Translations under genes and position numbers: made by a program
Notes under the pieces: model-generated
The model's input: only the letters and a program-made list of their open reading frames with translations
Told to the model about the DNA's origin: nothing
The model's database searches: none
Shown here: in pieces, positions 42,282 to 50,458 of the stretch
Numbering within the stretch: the stretch's first letter is position 1
Layout of the letters: every line of letters starts with the position of its first letter
Assembly (NCBI GenBank): GCA_016841965.1
Contig: JAEANN010000017.1
Location: forward strand, 62,001-126,000
Origin: Candidatus Roseilinea mizusawaensis
Lineage (GTDB): Bacteria; Chloroflexota; Anaerolineae; J036; Brachytrichaceae
Length of the DNA stretch: 64,000 bases
Direction of reading: 5' to 3'

Positions 42282-44144
42282 TCACAGCAGGTGCCAGTCG
42301 AGGAAACGTTCGATGCGCAACAGCGCGTCCAGGGCGTTGGCAGGATGCGCAAAGCCATGGCCTTCGTCTGGATAGGTCTTGTACTCGAAAGTTTTGTCCG
42401 CGCGCTTGAGCGCCTCGACCATTTGGCGCGACTCCTGAACATGCACACGCGGATCGCGCTCGCCATGCAACAGCAGCAACGGCGCGCGGATGCGCTCCAC
42501 ATAGTTCAGCGGGGAGGCAGCCTCGTAGCGCGCGCGATTGGGGCCCGGCAATCCCATCTGCCACTCCACATCCTGCCGGCCTGAATGATCGCCCAGCGCC
42601 CACGACGTTTTGAGATGGCTATCGCCGTACAGCGCCACGCCGCAGCGGAATCGATAGTCTGGGTCTTTGCACAGCGCCAGTTGCGCCAGATAACCGCCAT
42701 AGCTTTGGCCCCAGATGGCAATCCGCCCGCCATCGACCCAGGATTCGTCGGCCAGCCGGTCGGCGGCATACAGGCAATCCTTTAAGTCGCCCACGCCCCA
42801 GTTGAACAGGTTAGCTTCCTTGAACAGCCGGCCGTAGCCGGTGGAGCCGCGATAGTTTGGACACAGCACGACATAGCCTTTGGCCGTGAAGTATTGCAAC
42901 ACTGGGTCCCAGTGCAAGTCGTATTCGGCTGTGGGGCCGCCATGCGGATAGACAATGGCCGGATAGCCGCGCGCATCGGTCGGCGGCGCTGGCGGCCAAT
43001 ACAGGAACGATGGAATCAGCCAGCCGTCGAAACTGGTGTACTCGATGTAGCGCGGCGTGACAAAGGCGTAATGGCGCAAGGCCGGCGCGCAGGCGCTGAA
43101 CAATGTCTGCGTCGATTGGCCGGCCTGGCCTGCCAGATCAATCAGCCGCAGTTCGGGGGGCGTGTCCGGGCTGTCATAGCCGGCCACAATCGCGTTGCGG
43201 TCGGCCACCCAGCGCGGCGACATGTAGTTGCCGGCCGGCGCAGGCACGCGCTGCGCGTGGCCTGTGCCGATTTCGATCACCCAAAGATAGTCATTGCCCT
43301 GCGTGTTGCTGATTGCGGCAATGCGACTGCCATCGGGTGACCAGGCGTAATCTTCGATATCCTGTTGCAACCGCGACACCTGATGCAGGCCGCTGCCGTC
43401 AGGCGCCATCAGCCAGATCTCGTCATAGCCGCTGCGATTGCTCAACAGGGCAATCCACTTGCCGTCGGGTGAGCAGGCTGGCGCCCAGTACTCGGCCCCA
43501 TCTGCCGGCGTCAGTCTGTGCGGCTCCCCGCCGTTTGGCGCAATGGCAAACACGCCGGCCTGCTTCACTGTGTGCTGGGGCGAGGCGTGGTACACAATCC
43601 GGCTGCCATCCGGCAACCAAGATGGCGAACTGCACTCCATATCGCCCTGTGTCAGGCCGTACACCCATCCGCCTTCGGCCGGCACAATGGCGATTTGTGT
43701 TGCTCCGTCTTTGTAAGTGCAAAAGGCGATGCGCCGGCCATCGGGTGAGAAGGCCGGCTCGGCTGCGTCGGCGTGCAACGCAGTCAGCGCGCGCGGCCGG
43801 CCGCCATCGGCCGAGACCAGATACAGATTGCTCACCTCATCGTCATAGCAGCCGTACAATAACCACCGGCCATCCGGCGACCATACCGGCGGCTCGTCCT
43901 CCCACCAATTAACAAATGGGCGGCCAAAGGTCAAGCGTTGGGGAAAGCCACAGCCATCGGCGTTGACCAGCCACAGATCGCTGGCGCCGTTGCGATCCCA
44001 ATAAAACGCCAGGCGCGTTCCATCGGGAGACACGGCGTGATTGTGGGCGCGCTCCCAGCCATGCACCACCAGCTCTGGCCACAGGTCTTCAGGAGGTTGG
44101 GCGTCGGGCAGGGGTAGCGACTGGATGCCGTTGTGATCTTCCAT
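42282..44144 (-). CDS. S9-family dipeptidyl/acylaminoacyl peptidase
   Basis: A 620-aa serine peptidase. Residues about 30-350 form propeller blades with repeated SPDGRRIAF-type TolB-like motifs. The hydrolase domain has PHGGPTAEYD, nucleophile GQSYGGYLA (Ser near 468), acid in GERDPRVH and histidine in DEGHGFAHP. The ATG at 44144 is used because TACAAT (44152-44157, minus strand) ends exactly seven bases before it, making the mRNA leaderless; the longer frame to 44369 would translate a repeat. It is a paralogue of the S9 gene at 31723. Confidence 0.92.
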   Translation of the reverse strand: MEDHNGIQSLPLPDAQPPEDLWPELVVHGWERAHNHAVSPDGTRLAFYWDRNGASDLWLVNADGCGFPQRLTFGRPFVNWWEDEPPVWSPDGRWLLYGCYDDEVSNLYLVSADGGRPRALTALHADAAEPAFSPDGRRIAFCTYKDGATQIAIVPAEGGWVYGLTQGDMECSSPSWLPDGSRIVYHASPQHTVKQAGVFAIAPNGGEPHRLTPADGAEYWAPACSPDGKWIALLSNRSGYDEIWLMAPDGSGLHQVSRLQQDIEDYAWSPDGSRIAAISNTQGNDYLWVIEIGTGHAQRVPAPAGNYMSPRWVADRNAIVAGYDSPDTPPELRLIDLAGQAGQSTQTLFSACAPALRHYAFVTPRYIEYTSFDGWLIPSFLYWPPAPPTDARGYPAIVYPHGGPTAEYDLHWDPVLQYFTAKGYVVLCPNYRGSTGYGRLFKEANLFNWGVGDLKDCLYAADRLADESWVDGGRIAIWGQSYGGYLAQLALCKDPDYRFRCGVALYGDSHLKTSWALGDHSGRQDVEWQMGLPGPNRARYEAASPLNYVERIRAPLLLLHGERDPRVHVQESRQMVEALKRADKTFEYKTYPDEGHGFAHPANALDALLRIERFLDWHLL

Positions 44145-44151
44145 CGCTCGG

Positions 44152-44157
44152 ATTGTA
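44152..44157 (-). promoter_or_regulatory. -10 box of a leaderless S9 peptidase gene
   Basis: TACAAT on the minus strand with a 7-base gap to the ATG at 44144. The -35 position falls inside the 9-bp tandem array. Confidence 0.55.
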
Positions 44158-44170
44158 CCGGTTGGCGATA

Positions 44171-44242
44171 CGGCGCATACGGCGCATGCGGCGCATGCGG
44201 CGCATGCGGCGCATGCAGTGCGTGCAGCGCATACGGCGCGTG
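44171..44242. repeat. 9-bp tandem array upstream of the S9 gene
   Basis: Eight 9-mers of the CGGCGCATG type (four identical) lie between the DUF4230 stop codon and the -10 box of the S9 gene. The unit contains the palindrome GCGC and CATG. Confidence 0.85.
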
Positions 44243-44247
44243 GCGGC

Positions 44248-45111
44248 TCAGTCCCCGGCCTGATCTTCGCGCGCCTGCAGGCCGGTTTGTGGGGCGACAA
44301 TTTTCGCCAGCGCCGCCGGGTCGTGCAATTCCTCAAAGTGCTGGCCGATCGGTGGCAGCGTTGGCGCAACAGTCACCTGCTCGAACCCCAGCCCGCGCGC
44401 GATGGCTGCGACACTGGCGGCAGCCTGCTGGCCGGCTTTCTCCAGCAGACCCCCCTCCAGGGCAGCGTTGACCATGGCTTCCATCGCCTCGCGCCGCGCT
44501 GCTTCGATCAGCCGGATGTCGTGTGCACTGAACCAGCCGGTCTTGTGCGCGATGACGTGCGTCAAGGATTCATCGATGTACACCATCAGCACTTTGGCCG
44601 GCGGCAGGGTGATCTCTACGGCCCTGCGGGCTGCGTCGATGCGCACATCGGTTTCGCTCAGGTGCTTTAGGTTCACGCCGGCCACCACGCGCACACCGAC
44701 ATCCATGAGCAGTTCTTCACCGCGCAGCCGGTCGTGCAAGGGCTTGATGGGGTTGTCGGGGGCGGCGCGGTTGCGCTCTTTGCGCATCGACACCGCCCCG
44801 ATATGCGCATAGCTGACCAGGGCAGCAGCGCGAATCTCATTGACCAGAACCGTCGGCGTGACAAGCGTGCTGAGGATGTCGGGCTTCGAGCCCGGCCTCG
44901 ACTCGGTCTTGGGCGCCGGCCTGGTGCGCGCGGCGATGAACAGCGCCACCAGGCAGCCAAACACGACGCCGGCCGCCATGATCACCACAAGGTTGGCATT
45001 GCCGAGGTTGAAAGCCAGAAAAAACAACGCCGCAGCAGCCATAAGCAGCAGCGCATACAGCCATAGATCGCGAGCAACAGCGCGCGCAGCGCGCAGCAAT
45101 CGTGGGCCCAT
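44248..45111 (-). CDS. DUF4230 membrane-anchored protein
   Basis: A 287-aa protein with two N-terminal helices (about 15-35 and 40-60) and a conserved outside or soluble domain. Typical DUF4230 features are the strand segment ELLMDVGVRVVAGVNLKHL, ITLPPAKVLMVYIDESL and a helix rich in Arg/Glu (IEAARREAMEAMVNAA). The function is unknown. It lies between the L-fucose isomerase-like gene and the S9 peptidase, in the same direction. Confidence 0.82.
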   Translation of the reverse strand: MGPRLLRAARAVARDLWLYALLLMAAAALFFLAFNLGNANLVVIMAAGVVFGCLVALFIAARTRPAPKTESRPGSKPDILSTLVTPTVLVNEIRAAALVSYAHIGAVSMRKERNRAAPDNPIKPLHDRLRGEELLMDVGVRVVAGVNLKHLSETDVRIDAARRAVEITLPPAKVLMVYIDESLTHVIAHKTGWFSAHDIRLIEAARREAMEAMVNAALEGGLLEKAGQQAAASVAAIARGLGFEQVTVAPTLPPIGQHFEELHDPAALAKIVAPQTGLQAREDQAGD

Positions 45112-45172
45112 AGCTCAAACAGGCGGTCGCCAGACTCCTAGAGCCTTCAGCACTCGGCGAATCTGTTAAAGA

Positions 45173-46594
45173 TCAGCGATGGTGATACACACTCCAGCCG
45201 AGGTACTTGTCCAGCGCTTCTTCGACTGCGTCGGCCACGTTCGAGAGGTTGATGGCGACGTGATGCTCGTAGCCGTTTTCGCAGATGAAGCGCAGCAGGT
45301 TCTGCATGTTGGGAATCTCAATCACGCCATAGCCGCCAAAGGTCAGCATAGGGTCGTTGGTCATCTGGCCCTCACCCAGGTAGGCCGTGATCTCGCCCAT
45401 GGCGTCATCGGTGCTCACCCGGCAGAAGGTGACGGGGTCGGCCTTGACGCGCCCGTACATCGTGCCGTAGGTATTCTCGGCCCCGACCGTGCCGGCGATG
45501 ATCTCCTGGTAATCCATGATCGGAATATCGGTGAACACCTGCTTGGGCAGGTTCGAGCAGTGGAACACCACAGCCTTGTTGGGATCGTCGCCGTAGTTGT
45601 TGTTCCAATCTACCAGTGCGCTGGGCTTGCCCGACGCCAGCGCCATAGCGTACATGCCGACCACGCCGGCCACATCCGTCTCACAAGCCGACGATGCCAG
45701 CTCGTCGCTCAACATGCTCATGATCGTGCACGGCACAACGCCAAAGAACTCTTCCATGGCGGTCCAGCACTGGATGGCCGTCATGTCGAGGCGGGCGTCT
45801 TCCATCCAGCGGCGAATCACCACGCCCAGCTTGGCCATCTTGTTCAACGACTCGGCTGGGACATTTGCGCCGACGTTGGCATAGGCCTTGATCGCCTCGC
45901 GCTGCTCTTTGACAGCCGGCTCGTCATCCTTGAGCCGCGCAATGCGCCCGAATGCCTCGCTCAGGTCGAGCGTCTCGACGCTGATGCCGCTCAACTCGAA
46001 TAGCTTCTCGCTGTAGCGCACCGTGTTGAAAGCGGCCGGCCGCGCGCCGAGCATGCCCACGCGCGCATTCTTCAGTCCCTTCACCACCCGGCAGGTGGCG
46101 ACGAAATTGTGCAGGTCTTTCTTGAAACTGGGGCTGTTCGGATCCACCGTGTGCAGTGTGGTCAGCGTATACTTGATGCCGTACTGGCTGAGATTATTGC
46201 AGGCCGACATCTTGCCGCAGAACGAGTCGCGGCGATCCTTGATCGTCATACGGTCGGCGGTGTCGGGGAAAGCGTGCACCAGCACCGGCACGTTCAGGCC
46301 GGCCCAGCGCAGCGTGTCGGCAATTGGGCGCTCTTCGCCGAAGTTCGGCAGCGTCAGCAGCACGCCGTCGATCTCGTCGCGGTGCGCTTTGAACAGGTCG
46401 GCGCATTTCTGCGCATCGTTCATCGTCTGCACTGCGCCGTGCAGGGTGTCTTCGGGGGTCAAGCACACCGCATTGATGCCCTCTTGCTCCAGCAACGCGA
46501 GAATGGTCTTGCGGCCCGAATCGGCTAGATGCTTGGGGAAGAATCCACGACTGCCGACGATCACACCGAGGGTTGGCTTTTTGTTGATTCTCAT
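45173..46594 (-). CDS. L-fucose/L-arabinose isomerase-family protein
   Basis: A 473-aa aldose-ketose isomerase-type protein. It starts GVIVGSRGFFPKHLADSG, and has a middle Rossmann-like part (VGMLGARPAAFNT near 183) and C-terminal metal-ligand regions with ETDVAGVVGMYAMALASG, LVDWNNNY and HCSN. The usual fucose isomerase is about 590 aa; this belongs to the shorter group of unsettled substrate. AGGAGAG precedes the ATG. Product candidates are L-fuculose or L-ribulose; from fuculose, 1,2-propanediol can form, linking it to the diol dehydratase at 58934. Confidence 0.87.
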   Translation of the reverse strand: MRINKKPTLGVIVGSRGFFPKHLADSGRKTILALLEQEGINAVCLTPEDTLHGAVQTMNDAQKCADLFKAHRDEIDGVLLTLPNFGEERPIADTLRWAGLNVPVLVHAFPDTADRMTIKDRRDSFCGKMSACNNLSQYGIKYTLTTLHTVDPNSPSFKKDLHNFVATCRVVKGLKNARVGMLGARPAAFNTVRYSEKLFELSGISVETLDLSEAFGRIARLKDDEPAVKEQREAIKAYANVGANVPAESLNKMAKLGVVIRRWMEDARLDMTAIQCWTAMEEFFGVVPCTIMSMLSDELASSACETDVAGVVGMYAMALASGKPSALVDWNNNYGDDPNKAVVFHCSNLPKQVFTDIPIMDYQEIIAGTVGAENTYGTMYGRVKADPVTFCRVSTDDAMGEITAYLGEGQMTNDPMLTFGGYGVIEIPNMQNLLRFICENGYEHHVAINLSNVADAVEEALDKYLGWSVYHHR

Positions 46595-46611
46595 AGTCTC
46601 TCCTGGGCAAA

Positions 46612-46723
46612 TTAACGGTTGACAATTGACAATTGACGATTAACGCAGAACGATGACCGACGCCGCTCATCTGTGTTCTGTCATCTGTGTTCTGTCATCT
46701 GTTAGCTGCCGCCTGTCGTCTCG
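46612..46723. repeat. Sixteen-unit 7-bp-period tract
   Basis: From ttaacgg, ttgacaa, ttgacaa, ttgacga through catctgt, gttctgt, catctgt, gttctgt to cgcctgt, cgtctcg, 16 heptamers (112 bases) keep one phase although the word family changes midway. The last base touches the stop codon of the dipeptidase remnant. Confidence 0.85.
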
Positions 46724-46780
46724 TCATTTTAGCGCCGCGCGCAGGACACGCAGCCATTTTCCGCCCATGATGTCGGCTAT
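46724..46780 (-). pseudogene. C-terminal fragment of a second M19 dipeptidase
   Basis: The minus strand reads IADIMGGKWLRVLRAALK and stop. This matches the end of the adjacent intact dipeptidase (DKIMAGNWLRVLQAALPD and stop). Nothing upstream of it resembles a dipeptidase before the intact gene's own stop at 46855. It is a leftover from a tandem duplication or deletion. Confidence 0.65.
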
Positions 46781-46854
46781 CCCAAGCCCCATCATTGTGT
46801 GCAGCCCACGTCGCCGTATCCAGTGGCGAGATCGGAATTCACCATCTAAAATCG

Positions 46855-48000
46855 TCAATCGGGCAACGCTGCTTGCAGTACACGCAGCCAATTGCCGGCC
46901 ATGATCTTGTCCACGTCCTGAGGAGCGAAGGCACGCCGCAGCAACTCGGCGCCAATCTTCCACAAATCCCGCGACGAGTCCAGCTCCCAGGGGATGTGCT
47001 GCGCACCCAGACCGCCGTCAAAGTCGCTGCCAATACCCACGTAATCGGCGCTGCCCGTCACCTGGCAGACGTGGTCGATGGCGCGCACCACATCATCCAA
47101 TGTCACCTCGCGCTTCTGGCTGCCGGCGCCCCAGCCGCGCTTGAGGAATTTATTGAACAGCACGATGCCGATCACGCCGCCGCGTTCGGCGATCGCCTCA
47201 ATGGCGGGATCAGGCAGATGGCGCTCTTCCGGCACAATGCGGTGCGGGTTGCTGTGGCTGGCGATAAGGTGTTTGCCTTCGAAACGGTCGAGCGTCTCGA
47301 ACAGCGCCTTGTGCGCCATGTGGCTGACATCGAGAATCACTCCCAGGCCGGCGATGACTTCTAACAACTCGCGGCCCAGGTTAGTCAGACCACCCGGCTC
47401 GTCGCTGCCGGCCGAATAGCGCGTGCGATGCCAAGCCGGCCCGACAATGCGCACGCCCTGCTCCACCCAGCGCTCCAGCTCTTTGGGTTCAAGGATGGGG
47501 TCGGCGCCTTCCATCAGAGGCACGATGCCCAGCGGATGGATGGCAGGCAGCCGGCGCGTCGGGAGGGGCGCAAGCTGCCCGGATGTCTCGAGCGCAAGCC
47601 CCCAGTCCCCGATCACGGCGCGCAGGTCTCGCCGACTGCCGATCAGCCGGATGTGTGGGTCCTCATCGGCCCACCGCCGATAGAAGTCCAACTGGGCCAT
47701 GCCCTGCGCGTGGGCCTCTTTTGCGTCGCGGTAGATGAGCGGGCTGTTGGAGTAACGGCGCTGGGACGGCTCAACAAAGATCGTGCCGAAGACAAGGCCA
47801 ACCCGCCCGCGAATCAACTCTGGCAGGCCAACGCAGCACTGGCCGTTCTCGCGTTCGATGAGCGTGCCGCTCTCGCGTTGCCGGTTCCAGCGCGCCGAGC
47901 GGCGGTAATTGCGCCGCCATCCCAGCACGTTGTACGCCAGGTCAAGATGCGCGTCTACGATCAGCTTTGGGGAGTAACTTGGCAAGGAAGGGGAAATCAT
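46855..48000 (-). CDS. Membrane dipeptidase-like M19 peptidase
   Basis: A 381-aa metallo-dipeptidase of the renal dipeptidase family. The HxD motif is in DAHLDLAYN near 16-24, further ligands are in LDVSHMAHK and ASHSNPHRI, and GIGSDFDGG near 329 closes the site. The ATG at 48000 starts the conserved part. The frame stays open for 30 more codons upstream, but these only translate the heptamer tract. No signal peptide is visible. A fragment of a second copy lies downstream. Confidence 0.9.
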   Translation of the reverse strand: MISPSLPSYSPKLIVDAHLDLAYNVLGWRRNYRRSARWNRQRESGTLIERENGQCCVGLPELIRGRVGLVFGTIFVEPSQRRYSNSPLIYRDAKEAHAQGMAQLDFYRRWADEDPHIRLIGSRRDLRAVIGDWGLALETSGQLAPLPTRRLPAIHPLGIVPLMEGADPILEPKELERWVEQGVRIVGPAWHRTRYSAGSDEPGGLTNLGRELLEVIAGLGVILDVSHMAHKALFETLDRFEGKHLIASHSNPHRIVPEERHLPDPAIEAIAERGGVIGIVLFNKFLKRGWGAGSQKREVTLDDVVRAIDHVCQVTGSADYVGIGSDFDGGLGAQHIPWELDSSRDLWKIGAELLRRAFAPQDVDKIMAGNWLRVLQAALPD

Positions 48001-48077
48001 GCGTGTTCCGTATTGCGTGTTCCGTATTGGGCGTGGCGTCGATCCGAAATCGCCAATCCAGAATCCCAAATCCAAGA
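48001..48077. repeat. Two joined 7-bp-period tracts
   Basis: GCGTGTT and CCGTATT alternate from 48001. From 48043 the words change to tccgaaa, tcgccaa, tccagaa, tcccaaa, tccaaga. The tract fills the whole space between the lipoprotein stop (48078) and the dipeptidase start (48000). Confidence 0.85.
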
Positions 48078-49505
48078 TCACGGGATGCACATGTCGGCCG
48101 GCAGGTAATCGTGGTTGGCATAGCCAAAGGTCTGGCTACCCAACAGAATATAGACGTTGGGAGTCTTTTCGGCAAACTTGATGGCGGCGTCGCAAGCCTG
48201 GGCGTAGTTGGCGCCGGCCGAGTAGGCCGAATAGAAGGCATCGCCCAGTGCACCGTACAGTTCGCCGGGCGATCCCTGGGGCGTGGCCTGCTTGAGCGCG
48301 TCATAGGCTGACGCGAGCGCCACCGCATCTTGTTGCCGGGCGGCCAGCTCGACCAGCCGGAACAAGGCAAAAGCGCCCAGCACTTTGTCCTCATCGCGCA
48401 ACGGAACAAGCCCATCCCACGCTTTCAAGCCGGGGTCGCTTACCACCCGCTGATAGAGCGCCCCGGCTGTGGCAAAGTCTCCGGCGCGGAAGGCTGCGTC
48501 GGCGTCGTGCAGCGCGTGCACGCGATAGAGCGGCGGATCGACCATCACACGGGTGCGTGTGAAAACGTCGCCTGTCCACGACCAGGTTTGGACGATGTTG
48601 CGCTGTGGGCCGGCGCCTGCCGATGCGTATTGACCTACGCGCACGATAAGGTCTTGCGCGGCACTACCGACAGCCGGCGCAAACGTGAACGCCGGAAAAG
48701 GCTGCGGCTCGAAATCAGGAATGAGATGAACGGCTGCGCCATCCCGCAAAGACAGGATGGACACAACATCGAAGCATGTGCTGGCGCCGCATTCGCCGCT
48801 GACAAAGCTCAATTCGGCCACGCCGTCGCCGGTCACATCGGCGGTCGACAGCACGCGCGGATAACCGACCGAGCCAGCAAACATCGGATCATCCTGGGCG
48901 CGGTACGCCAACTGAACTGCACCATCGGCGCAGGTGTACAGCATGACATCGCCGGCGCGCAGGCCGGCCGTCTGCGCTGCCGGGTCGAAGATGACAACCA
49001 CCGTTCCCAGATCGTCGCCGGGCGCAAAGCGGCTCTGGTAGACGCCGCCCAGCGTCACCGCGCCATCGGGAGCGTCAAAGATCACGCCCCACCCAACCAG
49101 CAGCTCGCGGGTTGCCGTGAGCATTGCGCCGGCGCTGAGGTAAGGCGTCAACGCGGCGGGAATATCAGCGAAAAGGGCCGGCCGGGCCGGCGGGGTCGGA
49201 TTAGCCGGCGCGGGACAGGCCGATGGCATGGGTAAGGCGGTTGGCGTTGGCGAGGCGCTGGTCGCGATGACCGGCGCAGCAGCGGGCGTCATGGTTGCCA
49301 GCGCAATCACCGTTGGCGCGCCGGAGGCCGGCCGGCTGATGTAAGTGACGATGATCTCTGGCGTGGTGTTGGCGGCCGGCGCGTTGCCAAACAACCCTTC
49401 TACGGTCGAACAGGCAGCGAGAGCAAGCGAGGTTGCCAGCGCAGCGCATAGATGCAACAGACCGCGGGCATGACAGCAGGCTGTGGGTGAATCGAATTTG
49501 CGCAT
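48078..49505 (-). CDS. Secreted lipoprotein of unknown function
   Basis: A 475-aa protein with a signal peptide and lipobox LALAAC (Cys near 32), so it is probably anchored outside the cell membrane. A Thr/Pro/Ala-rich linker (about 50-110) follows, and then a beta-rich part with STADVTGDGVAELSFVSGECG resembling an FG-GAP/calcium-loop repeat. The C-terminal 170 residues are helical with TPR-like spacing (ADAAFRAGDFATAGALYQRVV). The ATG at 49505 starts the signal peptide; TATAGT at 49551-49556 is the likely -10. Function not recognised. Confidence 0.82.
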   Translation of the reverse strand: MRKFDSPTACCHARGLLHLCAALATSLALAACSTVEGLFGNAPAANTTPEIIVTYISRPASGAPTVIALATMTPAAAPVIATSASPTPTALPMPSACPAPANPTPPARPALFADIPAALTPYLSAGAMLTATRELLVGWGVIFDAPDGAVTLGGVYQSRFAPGDDLGTVVVIFDPAAQTAGLRAGDVMLYTCADGAVQLAYRAQDDPMFAGSVGYPRVLSTADVTGDGVAELSFVSGECGASTCFDVVSILSLRDGAAVHLIPDFEPQPFPAFTFAPAVGSAAQDLIVRVGQYASAGAGPQRNIVQTWSWTGDVFTRTRVMVDPPLYRVHALHDADAAFRAGDFATAGALYQRVVSDPGLKAWDGLVPLRDEDKVLGAFALFRLVELAARQQDAVALASAYDALKQATPQGSPGELYGALGDAFYSAYSAGANYAQACDAAIKFAEKTPNVYILLGSQTFGYANHDYLPADMCIP

Positions 49506-49550
49506 GGGTGTTCTGATTGTTGCGCTGCCCAATAGCGCGCAACGGCTCGA

Positions 49551-49556
49551 ACTATA
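49551..49556 (-). promoter_or_regulatory. -10 box of the lipoprotein gene
   Basis: TATAGT on the minus strand, 45 bases before the ATG at 49505. The -35 is weak. Confidence 0.4.
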
Positions 49557-49652
49557 AACGATTCATCAAGGCGCGCGAAAAGGCAAGACAGGCCAACAGA
49601 CGCAGCTACTCACGCACATCGGGGCATGTAGTCATATCGCCGGCTTCGGTGT

Positions 49653-49691
49653 GGAAAAGCAAAGGGCACAAAGACCAGCCTTGTGCCCTTT
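49653..49691 (-). terminator. Intrinsic terminator of lexA
   Basis: An 11-bp stem AAAGGGCACAA/TTGTGCCCTTT (49661-49671 with 49681-49691) is followed on the minus strand by GCTTTTCC. It lies 22 bases after the lexA stop. Confidence 0.85.
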
Positions 49692-49712
49692 GGTGTTGTG
49701 AGTATGCGCGGA

Positions 49713-50366
49713 TTACGTCCGGCGGATGACGCACACCACGCGCCCTTGAATTTGGGCATGTCGGGCGTCGACGTAGAACGGCTTCAGGGTGGGGTTTTCC
49801 GGCTTCAGCTTCAAGCGCCGGCCTTCCTTATACACGCGCTTGAGGGTGCTCTCGTTGCGGTCGAGCAGGAACACGGCTGCCAAGTCGCCATTTTTGACCT
49901 CTGTCTCGCGCCGCATGATGACGATATCGCCATCATTGATCAGCGCGTCGATCATCGAATCGCCCTTGGCTTCCAGCGCGTACAAGCCGTCGGCGTTGCC
50001 GACCATGCTGCGGGCAAGATGAACTGTGTTCTCGGTTTCGGCCAGGGTGTCGGCATCGGGCGTGGGCACCGGCTCGGCGCCGCAGGTGATGACGCCGACC
50101 AGCGGGATGGCAACCATGTCGCGGGGATTCGCCCGGCGCGGCTCGTTCATCACCAGCCCACGCGAGCGGCGCTCGCGCCGGTTCAGCAATTGAGCACGCT
50201 CCAGCGCCTTCAGGTGATAGCTGACCATCGAGGTCGAGCTAATGCCGGCGCCATGCTGGATCTCGCGGATGGTGGGCGGAATGTCGTTTTCTTGCATGTA
50301 GGTGTTGATGAACGACAGGATTTTTTGCTGCGGCTCGCTCAACTGGTCGATTGCCGTCTTTTCCAT
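49713..50366 (-). CDS. lexA: LexA repressor
   Basis: A 217-aa SOS repressor that cleaves itself when RecA is activated. The winged-helix domain (1-75) has PPTIREIQHGAGISSTSMVSYHL. The S24 peptidase domain has the cleavage site C95-G96 (Ala-Gly in most LexA proteins; Cys-Gly as in UmuD), nucleophile S137 in KGDSMID and general base K176 in STLKRVY. Its promoter overlaps an SOS box (50438-50451), which shows autoregulation. An intrinsic terminator follows. Confidence 0.95.
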   Translation of the reverse strand: MEKTAIDQLSEPQQKILSFINTYMQENDIPPTIREIQHGAGISSTSMVSYHLKALERAQLLNRRERRSRGLVMNEPRRANPRDMVAIPLVGVITCGAEPVPTPDADTLAETENTVHLARSMVGNADGLYALEAKGDSMIDALINDGDIVIMRRETEVKNGDLAAVFLLDRNESTLKRVYKEGRRLKLKPENPTLKPFYVDARHAQIQGRVVCVIRRT

Positions 50367-50429
50367 AGCTGCCTCTCACTGCACGCGGAGTGAATGGCTC
50401 ACCCCAACCGTGCCCTGAACCTTTGTTCT

Positions 50430-50458
50430 ATGATATGCGAACAGGCGTTCTATGTCAA
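50430..50458 (-). promoter_or_regulatory. lexA promoter with embedded SOS box
   Basis: On the minus strand TTGACA (50453-50458) and TATCAT (50430-50435) are exactly 17 bases apart. The spacer holds CGAACAGGCGTTCT (50438-50451), which fits the Gram-positive LexA box CGAACRNRYGTTYG except for the last base. The promoter lies inside the final codons of the upstream esterase gene. Confidence 0.88.

Noticed and set aside
42139-42603. ORF ending in PALAGLVLEAGHRA, also seen near 18236
   Set aside because: It is the translation of the MITE-like palindromic module, not a protein family.
44145-44369. N-terminal extension of the S9 peptidase rich in Ala and Cys
   Set aside because: It is the translation of the 9-bp array and of the upstream gene end; the promoter lies within it, seven bases before the chosen ATG.
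48001-48090. N-terminal extension of the M19 dipeptidase
   Set aside because: Only translates heptamer repeats; conserved sequence begins at the ATG at 48000.
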